A stretch of 64,000 nucleotides of DNA from Castor canadensis. Lineage: Eukaryota; Chordata; Mammalia; Rodentia; Castoridae. The stretch spans positions 65,972,951 to 66,036,950 of the forward strand of contig NC_133402.1 in NCBI RefSeq assembly GCF_047511655.1, read 5' to 3'. Below, one piece after another: positions 13,756-25,200 of the stretch. The notes under the pieces are model-generated. The model was not told where the DNA came from. It ran no database searches and saw nothing but the letters and a program-made list of their open reading frames with translations. Within the stretch, counting starts at the first letter, position 1, and every line of letters starts with the position of its first letter. Position numbers and translations under genes: made by a program.

Positions 13756-16440
13756 AGCTACTCTTTTTGGTTATCTTGGTGAGAAAGCAAATCGTTTCAG
13801 AGTACACTTAAGCCTGTAGGTTGGGCCTATTTTCTGGCTGTTACCCTTTTAACACAAATCTAACAACATTTTATATGGCTTATAATTATTGCTACCTGTG
13901 CTTTTCCTATTGCAGATAGGCATTTAACCTTTTCTAGGTATTTTCTCTTTCTTTCTCTTTCACACACGTAGGCACACGTAGTCATCACACAATAGCCTCT
14001 GTAGTTACTATTAGCAAAAGGTGTTTTGGAAGTGCACAAGCCAAACAGGGTCTCCATATTGTCAAAGTTTTTCTTAGCAGAGTTTATTAAGTGACTATTT
14101 GATAAATAAATATCCATGTATTCTTTAACCTCTTTTCTTTGAAGACACTCTGTTATCAGCAACTTTCCACATACAGTAAGAGTCATTATATCTCTGGACT
14201 TTGTGCTTCAGATGTGCTTTTAAATTTCTACTGAGAACTACATTGTCTTGTACATTTAGTTCTTTATATGGATTATAAGAAGTTATAAGATCCAGTGTTC
14301 CCCCACGGCACTGGGAACTGATTGTCAAGAATCATTCCTATATATGATTGCATACTTATTTCTTCCATTGAGTTTTATAGACCAGACTTTCCAAACTACA
14401 ATAGGATAACCAGACTCTTTAGGGTCATCTAACTAACTTAAATTCAAAAGCAGCTCCAAGGAAGAATTTTTTTCAGAAAAAATATGCAAGTTCTAAGATT
14501 GTGATTTGATCACAATCATACAGTTTCCTCAGAGTTAGATCTGGGAGCTTACTACTTCTATCAAATTATTTTAATTTGGTTATCAAACAGAAAGTTAGGA
14601 TACATTTGTGTAGGTATAAACTACACATTTAATATACTTTAGAGCAGACCTATATCCTGGCTATCAATCTTTTAATTTTATATACAAAGAAAATATTGCT
14701 TTGACATGATTTTCATATCTGTGCTTCTATCATAGCAAATAAGAGATTCAGACACTTTATTTCTCTTTCTGTCTCTTGCTCACTAAACACACACACATAC
14801 ACACATGTAATTATTTTTTATTTTTCAAGTGAATTATGGTTCTGCATCCTTATGCAGAGTAATTTGTTTTTCCTTTTACTTCAATATTATAGCTGTTTCC
14901 CCTGCTGACTTGTTGGTCTATGTCTTTTACCTATGATTTCACTAACGATGTCATTTTTAAGAAAGATCAATTCCATTCTACATGTGAGCAATCATTTATT
15001 AACTAGTACATCATTGTCAAGCTCTTATATATTTATGTACAGTCTTTTAAAATATACTCTGGGATAGTAAACAAGACCTGCACACATAAGGAAGAAGGAA
15101 GTCATTTAAATTTTTTACTTCTCATTTTCTGAGTCTTGGATAAATGGGGTTTGCACTTGCTTATCTACAATGTCAGGAACAACTGAAACCATTGTTTTCT
15201 TGTGAGGCCCAGATTAGATCATCAGTATGTGTAGAAGTGCTTTGAAGTACTATAAAGAACTCTCAAAATACAAGAGGATACCACTGTTAGCACTGTTATT
15301 CACAATCATCCAGTACATTTGAAACATGAGTAGAAAAAGTGTAAATTAGGGATCAATTCCAGGACCCCAGAGAGACATAAAGTCAGGCTAAAAGAAAGTT
15401 TATATAAATAAGCCAGAATCTATTAAAGTTTTAAAATGCCCAATTTGAGATTTGAACTTATAAATCTGCACAATTTTCAATATTGGATAAGGAGTTGTTA
15501 CTACTTGTACATTAGAATTGTAGGTAGATTTTTTAAAAAGTATATAGTGATCCAGAAATGTGGTCTAGGAGTTTTGAATTAATTGGTCTAGAATGAGGTT
15601 TGGGCATTGCTATTTAAGAAAATATGTACCCATGTGATTTAAACATTCAGCCTGGGTTGAAAATTACCTACACAAGATAAAGTTGAATGTCTGCATTTTA
15701 TTACTTTATTTTATTGCCCTTTTCCTTCTTCTGTACCACACCCAATTCTGTATGGAAGATTCATCATGACTTTTGTTCTTATCACTTTAATATGTTAAAA
15801 ACCTATTTTAAAATGGCAGGGCATTTGTATTCACAGTCAGCCTTACTCACCCTTCCGAGAAGAGACTAGATTCCATGTTTGTGTCTTGGCATTGTCTATA
15901 GATTTCCTCTGCAAGTGACCAAAGTGAAGTTTTTCTGCATGATTTCAAGTATTTTAGATGGTGTGTAAGGGTTGTATAGTTCTTATGTAAACAAGCGGAA
16001 AATCAGATTTGGGAATCTGCTTTCAGTTTTACGGTTGATTTTTAGGATTGCTTTTATAAAACTATTTGTTAAGTTAGTGTTCCTCAGTTTCCAGGGAAAA
16101 AATAGGAATCTGCATTCACTAAATTGATTGGAATTGCATCATGTCTGCTGAATGAAAAGAGTAATTACTAAAGATTTCAGATACCCAGTAGCAAGAAAAA
16201 TAGTCTGTTTCTCAGTTGGTAAGAAAAATAACATCAAGGTTCACCCTCTTACATTCAAAATCATCATGTTTTCTTTCCCAGATTACAGAAAGCATAAAGT
16301 GAATTTCAATAGAACTGTGTTTTTCTGTGATTCTTCTGGTGGAGCTAAGTGGTGTCCATCATAGGTGAAGTGGTGCTGCCATCTGCAGCAGAAAAGACTT
16401 ATTAAAAATGCATATTAACTGCATGGATTTTGTACACACA

Positions 16441-16678
16441 CATTGCTGGATTTGACTGATTGCTTGGTTTGCTCATTGACTGATGATAGCAGGGGTTGAA
16501 TTCAGGTGCTTGTACTTGCTAGCCACGTTGCTCTGATACATGAGCCATGCCTCCAGCCCTTTCTGCTTTTAGGATTTTAGATAGGGACTTGCCTTTTGCC
16601 TGGCCCAGCATGGCAGGCCTGTGATCTTCTTATTCCTCCAGGTAGCTGACAGTACAGGTGCACCACCACATCCAGCCC
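16441..16678 (-). repeat. Composite ID plus B1-like SINE
   Basis: A reversed ID unit (CAGGGGTTGAATTCAGGTGC) is followed by a reversed 7SL-like unit ending ACCACCACATCCAGCCC. Confidence 0.65.
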
Positions 16679-17639
16679 ATTACTGACTTAAATTACTTGC
16701 TTAACTTAGAAAAAACAAACTGTTTAATTTCTCTATAAGTCTTTCTATATATTTTCTACTGTTAGTCTTCAACGTATTTTAAAAGATGTGATATATTTTA
16801 AAACATTCTAAGTTCTTGAGAATGTGGTACAGGTGCTGAAATTCTCAGAGTATAAATCTGAGAATCTATAAATTCTCAGTTGTGTTATAATAAATTTAAT
16901 TTTTGAAAGACAATGAAGTAATAGACAAAAATAACCTTCATTACTTATTGACAGACATCAGGAAATAAATACTTTTCGAATCCATTAACTTTGACCAAAA
17001 ATTTAAAAAATTAATCTAGTGTAATTTGAACTTTTTATCAGAGAAAATTTCAAATTAACACATTATAGCTACTTTATCTGTTTTTTGGAAGAGTAACTAA
17101 AAGACATCCATAAAAAAATTGGTTTATGAAAGATTTTAAGTTGTTCAGATATTGCTTTTCCCAAGAAGAATACTATTCAATATTGATGAAAATTTATTTA
17201 GGTCTCACAAGAATGAAGACACTCCTTCCCTGGGATTCCAGATTGTAATTCTATGTACTTTAAAGCTTCCTTTCCTTCTGCCATTTACTGCCCACTCATA
17301 TTCTCACCCTAGAAGGTAGACAAAAAGCAAACAAGGTCTGTAATGTGGTAACCAATTTAACCTTTCTGAGCATAACCCAGTGTTTTGATAATGTTTATTG
17401 TTCTTTTATATACAAATTAAGAATTTCATCATGTTTTAGTTTTTTTCCCAGCAAAATATCAAATTTTAATATTTGAAATCTCTTACACTTCCATTCTCAC
17501 TGACTCTAAAAACCAGATATTTATATTTAAGGTGAGTATGAAGGGGTGGTCTCCTTGCCCAAGGAGTCTGAGCTCAGGAGGTGCACTGGAGTCCTAGGGA
17601 GGGCTCTCTGTTCTTGATGCTAACTGTTGCCTTGCATTT

Positions 17640-18250
17640 CTTACTCCCTGTGCTTTTGTTTATACTGTGCTCTTGAGATGGAATGTTCTCCCAAGTATAC
17701 ACCCTTCCAGTTTTGACCCCAGCTGGCCTGAAGGAAAAAACTAGTGTGCCCACTCCCTAAGGCCTCTGACCTCTCTTCTAAGTGATATTGAATGCTTCCT
17801 GTTTGTGCCTTTGTGGGCTATAATTTTTTATCACAGCCCTTACAATACTGAATTACCTCTGTGTTGATGAGGGGCACAACAGATACTAGGTATAAATAGA
17901 AATTAGAACTTTGGTCTTTGTTCTTACTATGCATAGTTTTCTACAACCAATCTGGTTTTGTCACTTCTGTTTCCTTAATTGCCTTGCAAGCCTGTACGTG
18001 ATCTAGCCCAGGGCTACTTTTCTAACTGCAGCTTACACTTCTCACCTCATGTTCACTGTTCTCCAGTCACTCAGGCTTCCTGTGGTTCTCAAACTTTTCC
18101 AAAATGCTTGACTCAGACCTTTGTGCTGCCTTGGATTCTCTTTTCCTAAATATTCTTATGTCTTGCTTACTTTTTTTTCTTCTGGTGTATACTCAACTAT
18201 ATCATAGCTTTTCTCTCTAGTTCTTTATTCTGAATTACTCTTCTTCAAGG
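17640..18250 (+). mobile_element. L2 fragments
   Basis: Two L2-like blocks are present. One is near 17660-17870 (GGAATGTTCTCCC, TTATCACAGCCCTTACAATA). The other is near 18000-18250 (CTCAGGCTTCCTGTGGTTCT, CAGACCTTTGTGCTGCCTTG). The order looks rearranged relative to a single intact L2. Confidence 0.55.
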
Positions 18251-18419
18251 TTTGGGGAAAATGCAATTCTTACCCTCCTGGGAGAGAACTGATTGTCAAC
18301 TCATCCTCCCATTGAGTAACAATCAAAACCAGAATTAAACTTGTTTAATCAATCAGGAATTGATTTACAAAAGTCACACAACTTCAAAAGACAGTGGGGG
18401 ACCATGTCCTTTGAAACGA

Positions 18420-19270
18420 AAGGATTGTGTAGGAACAAAAACTCAACCTTGCTGGCTTTGGTGTTTACCCAGAGGCAGGGTCGGTGTTCCAGGTTCTTGT
18501 CTCATGAAGCTGAAGAATGAACTTCACTGACAATGAGAGCAAGTAAAGTGGGAGAGTTTATGAGGCCAATAGGAAAAGGGGAACAGGTACTAGAGAAAAG
18601 GTTAGATCAAAAAGAATTAACCTAGAAGGTAACACCCACACACAGGAAATCAATGTGAGTCAATGCCCTGTATAGCTATCCTTATCTCAACCAGCAAAAC
18701 CCCTTGTTTCTTCCTATTATTGCTTATACTCTCTCTTCAACAAAATTAGAAATAAGGGCAAAATAGTTTCTGCTGGGTATTGGGGGGGAAGAGGGAGGGG
18801 GCGGAGTGGGTGGTAAGGGAGGGGGTGGGGACAGGGGGGAGAAATGAACCAAGCCTTGTATGCACATATGAATAATAAAAGAAAAATAAAAAAAAAAAAA
18901 GTGGGAGAGTTTATTGAGGTAGAAAAATAGCAAAGAGTAGAGCTCCCTGCGCTGGAAGGGGTCCAAGAGAGGGTGCCTGAGAAGTGATGTGAGCTGAGAT
19001 TTTTATCCATTTTTTTCAGTTTGTTGCTTAATCTCTATATTAACTGGGTGTGCAGAAAGCAGCATTTTGGTCGGCTGTGTCTGCAACATGCCGATTGGGC
19101 ATGTCCTAATATTCCTAGTGTCCTCATTCTGGTCTGTACTGCTTTTCATTCTTTCCACCTCTTATGGTAATGGGGAGGTAATAATGAAGGTTTCTAGGTG
19201 CCCTCTGACCTAGCTATACTGTCTAATTTTAGCTGACTGCCTGACCTACTTGTTCATCCTTTACAAAATT
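18420..19270 (-). mobile_element. LTR of an endogenous retrovirus-like element, split by an L1 insertion
   Basis: Read on the minus strand, the block has a TATA-like GGATAAAAATC near 19005 and a downstream AATAAA at 18915-18910, arranged like an LTR U3-R-U5. No internal gag or pol sequence flanks it, so it looks like a solo LTR. The exact ends are uncertain. The L1 at 18562-18900 lies inside it. Confidence 0.5.
18562..18900 (+). mobile_element. Young 5'-truncated LINE-1 insertion with target-site duplication
   Basis: The insert is L1 3' UTR sequence ending in poly-A. It is flanked by a perfect 14-bp direct repeat, GTGGGAGAGTTTAT, at 18548-18561 and 18901-18914. It is closely similar to the copy at 1-325. 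The duplication and clean tail indicate target-primed reverse transcription fairly recently. Confidence 0.9.
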
Positions 19271-19550
19271 TCTAAAAATCAGATAATCGCCAATAGCTTT
19301 GGTGCAATGAACAGGTTTCTGAGTCAGCCAATCAGCCACAGTCTGACTCTGTGGTAAACAGGTTTCCATAGCTGGAGTGCACCACAGGCCACACGCTAGC
19401 CTCTACCTGTCATCCTTTCCTAAAACCCTAAGTTCAGGTAATTGTTTTAGACAAGTAGCTCTGCCAGTATTGATGAACATGTGTTGGAGACAAGGCTCCC
19501 TTTGTGAGCCATTCTGTCTTGACCTTGCCCTGGAACATTTTGCGGTTGTT

Positions 19551-19845
19551 TGTCCCAACTTCTCCATCTCCAGCACAAGATGGCGCCGTCCCTGCTTCTC
19601 TTCCGGGAGTTTACCTTGCCGCCGGCGCAAACGGGCACCCTATAGCAGAACCAGCCAACCAGCCTGCACCTCCTCATACCCCTCACTCCCTCAGCACATA
19701 AATACCCCTGTGTGAACAATAAAATTTTGCAGCTTGATCAGAACTCCTGTCTTGCTGTCTCCTTCTCTCCTTCGTGTCTCTTGTCCCTTCATTCTTCCCC
19801 TTCTAGGTTCGCTACCCACGCTGATGTGTCCTGCAGGACGGGACA
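19551..19845 (+). mobile_element. Solo LTR, class II-like endogenous retrovirus
   Basis: Inverted termini TGTCCC and GGGACA bound a 295-bp block. It has a YY1-type AAGATGGCGCC at about 19577, a TATA-like ACATAAATA near 19696 and AATAAA near 19720, in LTR order. The C/T-rich U5 part ends GCAGGACGGGACA. No matching duplication of the flanks is visible (GTTGTT against AACATG), so the ends may be slightly off or the flank rearranged. Confidence 0.6.
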
Positions 19846-19889
19846 AACATGTATAATATCATTGTATTGTTAAGCTTTTGGTTACTATC

Positions 19890-20025
19890 TGTGTCTATTA
19901 GATGTAAGGTCCATGGGGGCAAGTATTTTAGTGTTTTTTGTTGACGTTTATCATTTGATACTAACATTGGTGCATGGTACATTTTATGCACTCTATAAAT
20001 GTTTGATGAAAGAATATTTAGAGAG
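19890..20025 (+). mobile_element. L2 3' end
   Basis: It has the characteristic terminal phrases ATGTAAGGTCCATGGGGGCA and GCACTCTATAAATGTTTGAT of L2. Confidence 0.65.
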
Positions 20026-20357
20026 GGAAAATGTACCATAGAATATAACATTCCCAGTGCCTAAGACAGAACTACTAACACAGAACTACTTAGAAGTAGT
20101 CCCATAAAATATTCATTAAATGAGTAGAAATAAATTGAAGAGGTCTCCATGTAATGTTGCAGCTATAATTAATAACAATATTTTCCATTCTTGAAAATTG
20201 CTAAAACAGTAGGTTTTTTAGCATTCTGACCACAAAAGATGGTATGTGAGGAAATGCGTATGTTAATTAGCTCAATTTAGCTATTCCACAATGTGCCTTT
20301 CAAGTGACTTCAGGTAATAAATATGTAAAATTTTATCAGTTAAAAGTAAATAAGCAT

Positions 20358-20450
20358 TGGGCTGAGAATTTAGCTCAGTGGCAGAGCACTTGCCTCATTT
20401 GTGGAAAGCCCTGGATTCGAGCCCCAGAACCGCAAAAAGCAAGAAAATTA
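20358..20450 (+). repeat. ID SINE, well preserved
   Basis: The full ID head has a TAGCTCAGTGGCAGAGCACT A-box region and a GGATTCGAGCC B box, followed by an A-rich (ATAG)n-like tail. The pol III promoter boxes make it tRNA-like, but it is a SINE. Confidence 0.85.
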
Positions 20451-21079
20451 ATAAATAGATAGATAAATAAATAAACATAGATGAATTCATCGTCTATGTA
20501 TTTTTAAGAATACATTGCTCCCACTCGCAGCTGACACCACTTGCCCTGAAGGAATGGACAGTGTGACTGGGAGAAAGGGTGTATACAGTTGACTGTGGTT
20601 TTGGTGGTTAATACCTAAACTACTCTGCTCCAAGTAGAAGAACTTTTATGGTTGATTGAGGAAAGTCATGAATTCTGCCTGCTAAAGGAGGGAGCCATCA
20701 GAAAAGGTGAAAGCATAGAGTTAAGAACAAAGAATGCCAGAGGTAACTGAACCAGAAAATTGGGAAGAGGTCCTGTTCCTTTCCACCCTGCATCATTTAC
20801 AGAACTAAGTTAGCAGTTGTGGACTACTGGGACAATCTAACTACCATAGACAGGGCTACTTCTAGGAGACGATTGGTTGCTAATTCTGAACAATGAACTT
20901 AGGAACAAATGCTTGGCAGACATTCCCTGGTTACCTGGGGGATTGCTCTGAGCTTCTGCAAACACCTTCATATATACCTGGAAATTTAGTTACTGTTTGT
21001 GTAATTCTAAGTTACAGCCTTTATGGTTTCTTGCTTAAACAATATCCTGTCCATCATTTTGAAAAGGGAAAAATTGTTA

Positions 21080-21201
21080 TTCATAAAAGAGATCATCAGG
21101 CTGGTAGAGTGGTTGTGTGCCTGGCAAGTGTGCAGCCCTGAGTTCAAACCCCAGTACTGCTGACAGAGAGAGAGAGAGAGAGAAAGAGAGAAAGAGAGAG
21201 A
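21080..21201 (+). repeat. ID SINE with (GA)n tail
   Basis: An ID-like unit containing CCTGAGTTCAAACCCCAGTA runs into a GA microsatellite at 21161-21201. The direct repeat AGAGATCATCA at about 21088 and 21197 looks like the target-site duplication. Confidence 0.75.
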
Positions 21202-21969
21202 TCATCATTCTTGTGAGGACTTTGGTAATATGTAGACAACTAGGGTATAAAATTGGGAGGACTCCAAAAACATTAAGAAGTAAAAGATGTTAATTAATGG
21301 AATTTACAGTACTTCCTTGCTTCTGAATTTGCCTCACAGATTCAAGCTTTACTTGTTTTGTTTATTTGTTTTTAAGTCCAAGAGTTGTTCATGTTTTCAT
21401 TTTCAGAGCTTTAGGTCTCTTAATTAGCTAAAACTTCATTGCAAAAAAGATAAAAATCCTGCCAGACAACACTCCTTTTACTAATTTGGAACATCATTCA
21501 TAAGGTTATTTAAATCTCTGGCATCATTAGGCATTTAATCATGCCTTGGTTTATAAATATTCATTTCCTATGGAGTCTAACTCTTTCCACTAGAATGAAC
21601 TGAAGTCATTATCTTCCTCTTCCTCATCAATATATATTTACTCAACCTGTAAAAGCATCTTTCCTCAATAGCAAATTAGCAAACAAAGTCAAAAGGAACC
21701 ACTTTCAAAAAAAAAATTTTTTTTTAAATGCAGTCCTTTTGATTAGTAACCACCCCCAGTACCAGGAAAACTTCAAAGTGTTGTCTAAAAATTGAATTTT
21801 CATCAGTAATGCTGCAAGCCTTAGCTCTCATCTTTCATGAGAAGCAATGACTTCAAAAGGATAAAAAGACAGAATGGTAATCTCTCAAAGCAACCTTGTG
21901 CTCCAGCCAGTAATTGTGAACTCAGCTATCATGAATTCACAACAGGGTAATTGCCTCATTAAACCATGT

Positions 21970-21975
21970 TTTAAT
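21970..21975 (-). terminator. Candidate PLSCR5 polyadenylation signal (ATTAAA)
   Basis: On the minus strand ATTAAA occurs about 210 nt after the stop codon. Another ATTAAA lies near 21533-21538 and an AATAAA at 21361-21366. Any of these could be used; none can be chosen from the sequence alone. Confidence 0.25.
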
Positions 21976-22186
21976 AAACATAATAATTAACGCTTTGTTA
22001 CAAAAAAGCAAATACTCAAACCATCCAGAAATGAAATCCAGGGCCCACGGGATATCTAGAAGAAAATAAAAAAGAATTAGATAGCGTCGAATATAGACAT
22101 CTTCAAAGGGAAAGAGATCATTTAAACTTGCCTTTTACTTACTGAAATACGTTCTGCGTATTCTATTATTTTCATCATCTTGCTTG

Positions 22187-22225
22187 TTATAAGCCAGCTA
22201 GTGAATGTTCAAAGAACATAAAATC
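22187..22225 (-). CDS. PLSCR5: PLSCR5 coding exon 7 (last 12 residues and stop)
   Basis: The exon starts after an AG acceptor and encodes DFMFFEHSLAGL followed by TAA. It completes the membrane helix and leaves a tail of only a few residues, which fits PLSCR5. It is too short to stand out as an open frame and was found by searching for the family's conserved D-F-M-F-F-E ending. The 3' UTR continues to lower coordinates. Confidence 0.93.
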   Translation of the reverse strand, partial: DFMFFEHSLAGL

Positions 22226-25200
22226 CTATAAACAAATAAACTGAATATGAGTGAATTTACAGAAGAGCAACAATTAGGATCAAGAGCCTGACATGGAAGC
22301 TTTGATTATGAAAAGCAATTATGTTTTCCAGTGGTGTCCCAGCAACATGTTATTTATCGGTAGCACAAAACTGGAAAAGTTTCAAGCGTCATAGCACACA
22401 TATGTTGAATTTTCAGAGTATAGGTAACTTCACATCTTATCTACTCAGCACAGTGTCATCAGTTACTATTTGGGTGATTGAGACTGCAGAGTTCGGGTTG
22501 GAGGCATGGCTCAGGTGGAAGAATACATGCTTCACAAGCACAAAGTCCTCAGTTCAAACCCCAGTACCACCAAAAAAAAAAAAAATTAAGACTGCAGAAT
22601 TGAATTGTAGACACTCAAGAGCAGACACCAACCTCTGAGATTATTAATAGGAAAATGTGATTTATGTTGGAAATATAATTGAGAAATTGTTTTAAAAGTT
22701 ATCTAGGCAAAAAAGGCAAATGTTTAGTGATACTATAATTTAACAAGGATGGGTGCTGTTAGCTATTCTTAGTGAGTATGTTTCTCTCCTTTGGATGTTG
22801 GGATTTTATCTACATCAATGCTCTTCAAGTTTATAGGGCATAGAGGAGTCTCGCTGGGACACCTTGTTCAAGTTTGTCTCTGACGAATGTGAGGTGGAGT
22901 CTGAGAATCTGCACTTTGAACCCGCTTCCACAGGGTCCGGTGGCTGGACTTTGCACCTGGCTTTGAGTAGGACTTTTGTTATGACTACTTTCCATTCACC
23001 TCTCACAGAATACAAGCTCTGAATAAGGAAATGTCTTTGTTGTAAATGAGCATATGTTTAGACGGTTTCTGAAAATGACTAAAAAGAAAAATGATTAAGG
23101 TTTAAAGACAAAGAAAACACAGTCCTCTTTTCATAGTACATTGTTGTCTTCTGCCTATTAGGTAAAGTGGGTGAGTAGAGCAGGTTACAAATCTATTTTT
23201 AGTATGAAATTCAAATGTTGGATTAATACTGATTGTCTAATGAGGGTCTTGGGAAAAGGGTATGTGAGTGAGTGAATGAATTTGTTTGTGTGTGTGTTTA
23301 GAGAGGTTAGTGCTGAAGAAGTACAGGATGATCGAAAAAATCAGAAGAAACTGGGCACCAGCTTGGAGATCCCAGCTCCAAAATAACCACTCAAGTGGTA
23401 GTGCACCTGCTTTGCAAGTTCAAAGCCGTAAGTTTAAACCCTGGTCCAATCCCCCCCACCAAAAAATTGGAAAAGTGATCCAAGCTTGGTGGGGCATGCC
23501 TGTTACTGTAGTACTCAGAAGTCAGAGGGAGGAAAATCTCAAGTTTGAGTCCTGACTTGACTACATAGTGAGTTCAGTGCCAGCCTGGGACAGTCTGAAC
23601 TGTCTGTCTTTGCTTCACTATTGTAAGAAGAGTGGGCAGGAAGTGATCACTTAAAGCACTGTCACATGGATAGAGGGGAATAAGATAAGAAATAGGTAAA
23701 CCTGACTGGAATTGGTTAGATTTAGATAAAAATGGAAAATGAGCAAAAGTATAAAAACCCAGTATTTACACATATTCATTCTATCTTCTACCTATGATAG
23801 GGAATCAGTAGGTTCAGCTAATTCCCGTAACATCCTGAAGAAAAAATTCTGATAGACATCTCGATCTCTGATCTTATCTGTTTTTATACTAAATTCTTTG
23901 TCTATCAATGAAATAACTAGAGTATTATTTTTAATTAATTTATTATTTTCTAAGTGTGTTTAAAGGAAGTCCAGTAAATAGGGCTAGTTTTTATTCAGTA
24001 GTTACATACATTAATGCAATCATAAGATTTATGATCCCGAAACCCTGAAGAATGGGAAAATATGAGGAAAAATGTTGATTTGTTTTAAAATGCTATGAGT
24101 TTTTGTAAGTGCACTGAAAATAGTTCTAAATGAGGAATTTGTTGGGGGAGGGGAGCTAATTTCCCTTTAATAAGCCAAGCATTTTGGCACACATCTTACT
24201 CTATCTTCTTTGGTCACCAATGTCCAGATACCAAGGGATGTTTTAATAAAATTGTAAGGTGGAAAGCAAGGGCAAGGACATATCTTTGTAATGACAACTG
24301 GAAGTCATGAAGTATCTATGTTCAGACTGGAAAGGCAAAAAACTGCCCTTTTCAAGATCTGAATATCACCCAGATCATTGTTGAGACACAGAACAGTCTT
24401 GATCTTTACCCAGGATGAATCATGTGACATTGATGCTTCCATCTTTTTTAATTAAAGGGAAAATAAATCAGAAAATCTAAATTGAAAAGAATGGGAAACT
24501 CGATTTTTGAGTAAATGATGAGACAAATGTCAAGGGACACTGTCATCCTTGAGGGGTATGAGGCCATTGGAAAGGGGCTGCCCAAGAGACAAAAGAGTTC
24601 CAAATTCTGATTTCTGAAGGACATTGGTCCTAAACTCACCTTCAATAGATAAAGCAACCTGTGTGGGTCAAATCTTTGCAAACTGAGATTGGCTGAATAG
24701 TAACTGACAAGTCAGAAAGAGAAAAATCACCTATCCTCTCTAAGACCAGACTTACAAAGAGAAAACAAGCACCAATCATGGCTGCCTTCACTGTCACGTC
24801 TAGGTCTCCAGGCACATGGATCCCAAAGTTGTCGGCATTTGTGAAAACATCGTTTACAAATCCTGACCAGTACTTTGAAATCTTCCCAATTGTAAGCTTT
24901 TCATTAACGGTTTTCACCTTTGAAATGAAAATAAGAGGTATTAAACTTGAAGAATGGTTTTACATTTCTCAGTCTGATCACTTCATGACAGCTATGAATT
25001 ACTTTATTCATCATCTCCAAATGACAATTTCATGTTCGCAAAGTTGTGTAAATTTTACTTCCTAGCTCACTCTTTGAGAATGCTGAATTTTCTAATCTGC
25101 CACAGTTCCCTTTTTTGTGCTTTTATTATGCAGATGGAGAATATAATAGCAAAATAATTAAGGCCCGACAACCACAAGATGGCAGCAGGCAACCAGTTCA

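Larger units (their letters stand above)
11751..17639. other. Intergenic sequence with scattered SINEs
   Basis: Apart from the SINEs at 12460, 13300 and 16441, and a short CA run at about 14790, I see no gene or clear transposon. Open frames of up to 118 codons (12155-12511) show no family resemblance. Confidence 0.45.
20451..22186. other. PLSCR5 3' flank and 3' UTR region
   Basis: It contains the unmeasured PLSCR5 3' UTR, an ID SINE at 21080 and a repeat-poor stretch at about 21480-22100. Confidence 0.45.

Noticed and set aside
18717-19010. Minus-strand open frames rich in Pro and Phe
   Set aside because: They are translations of the L1 3' UTR purine tract and its tail in reverse.
20358-20445. 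Possible tRNA gene with A and B boxes
   Set aside because: The unit is an ID SINE: the cloverleaf is not preserved, it has an A-rich tail, and many related copies occur in the window.
1-22000. Possible exons of the neighbouring scramblase PLSCR1
   Set aside because: I looked for the conserved core motifs on both strands and found none outside the PLSCR5 exons.
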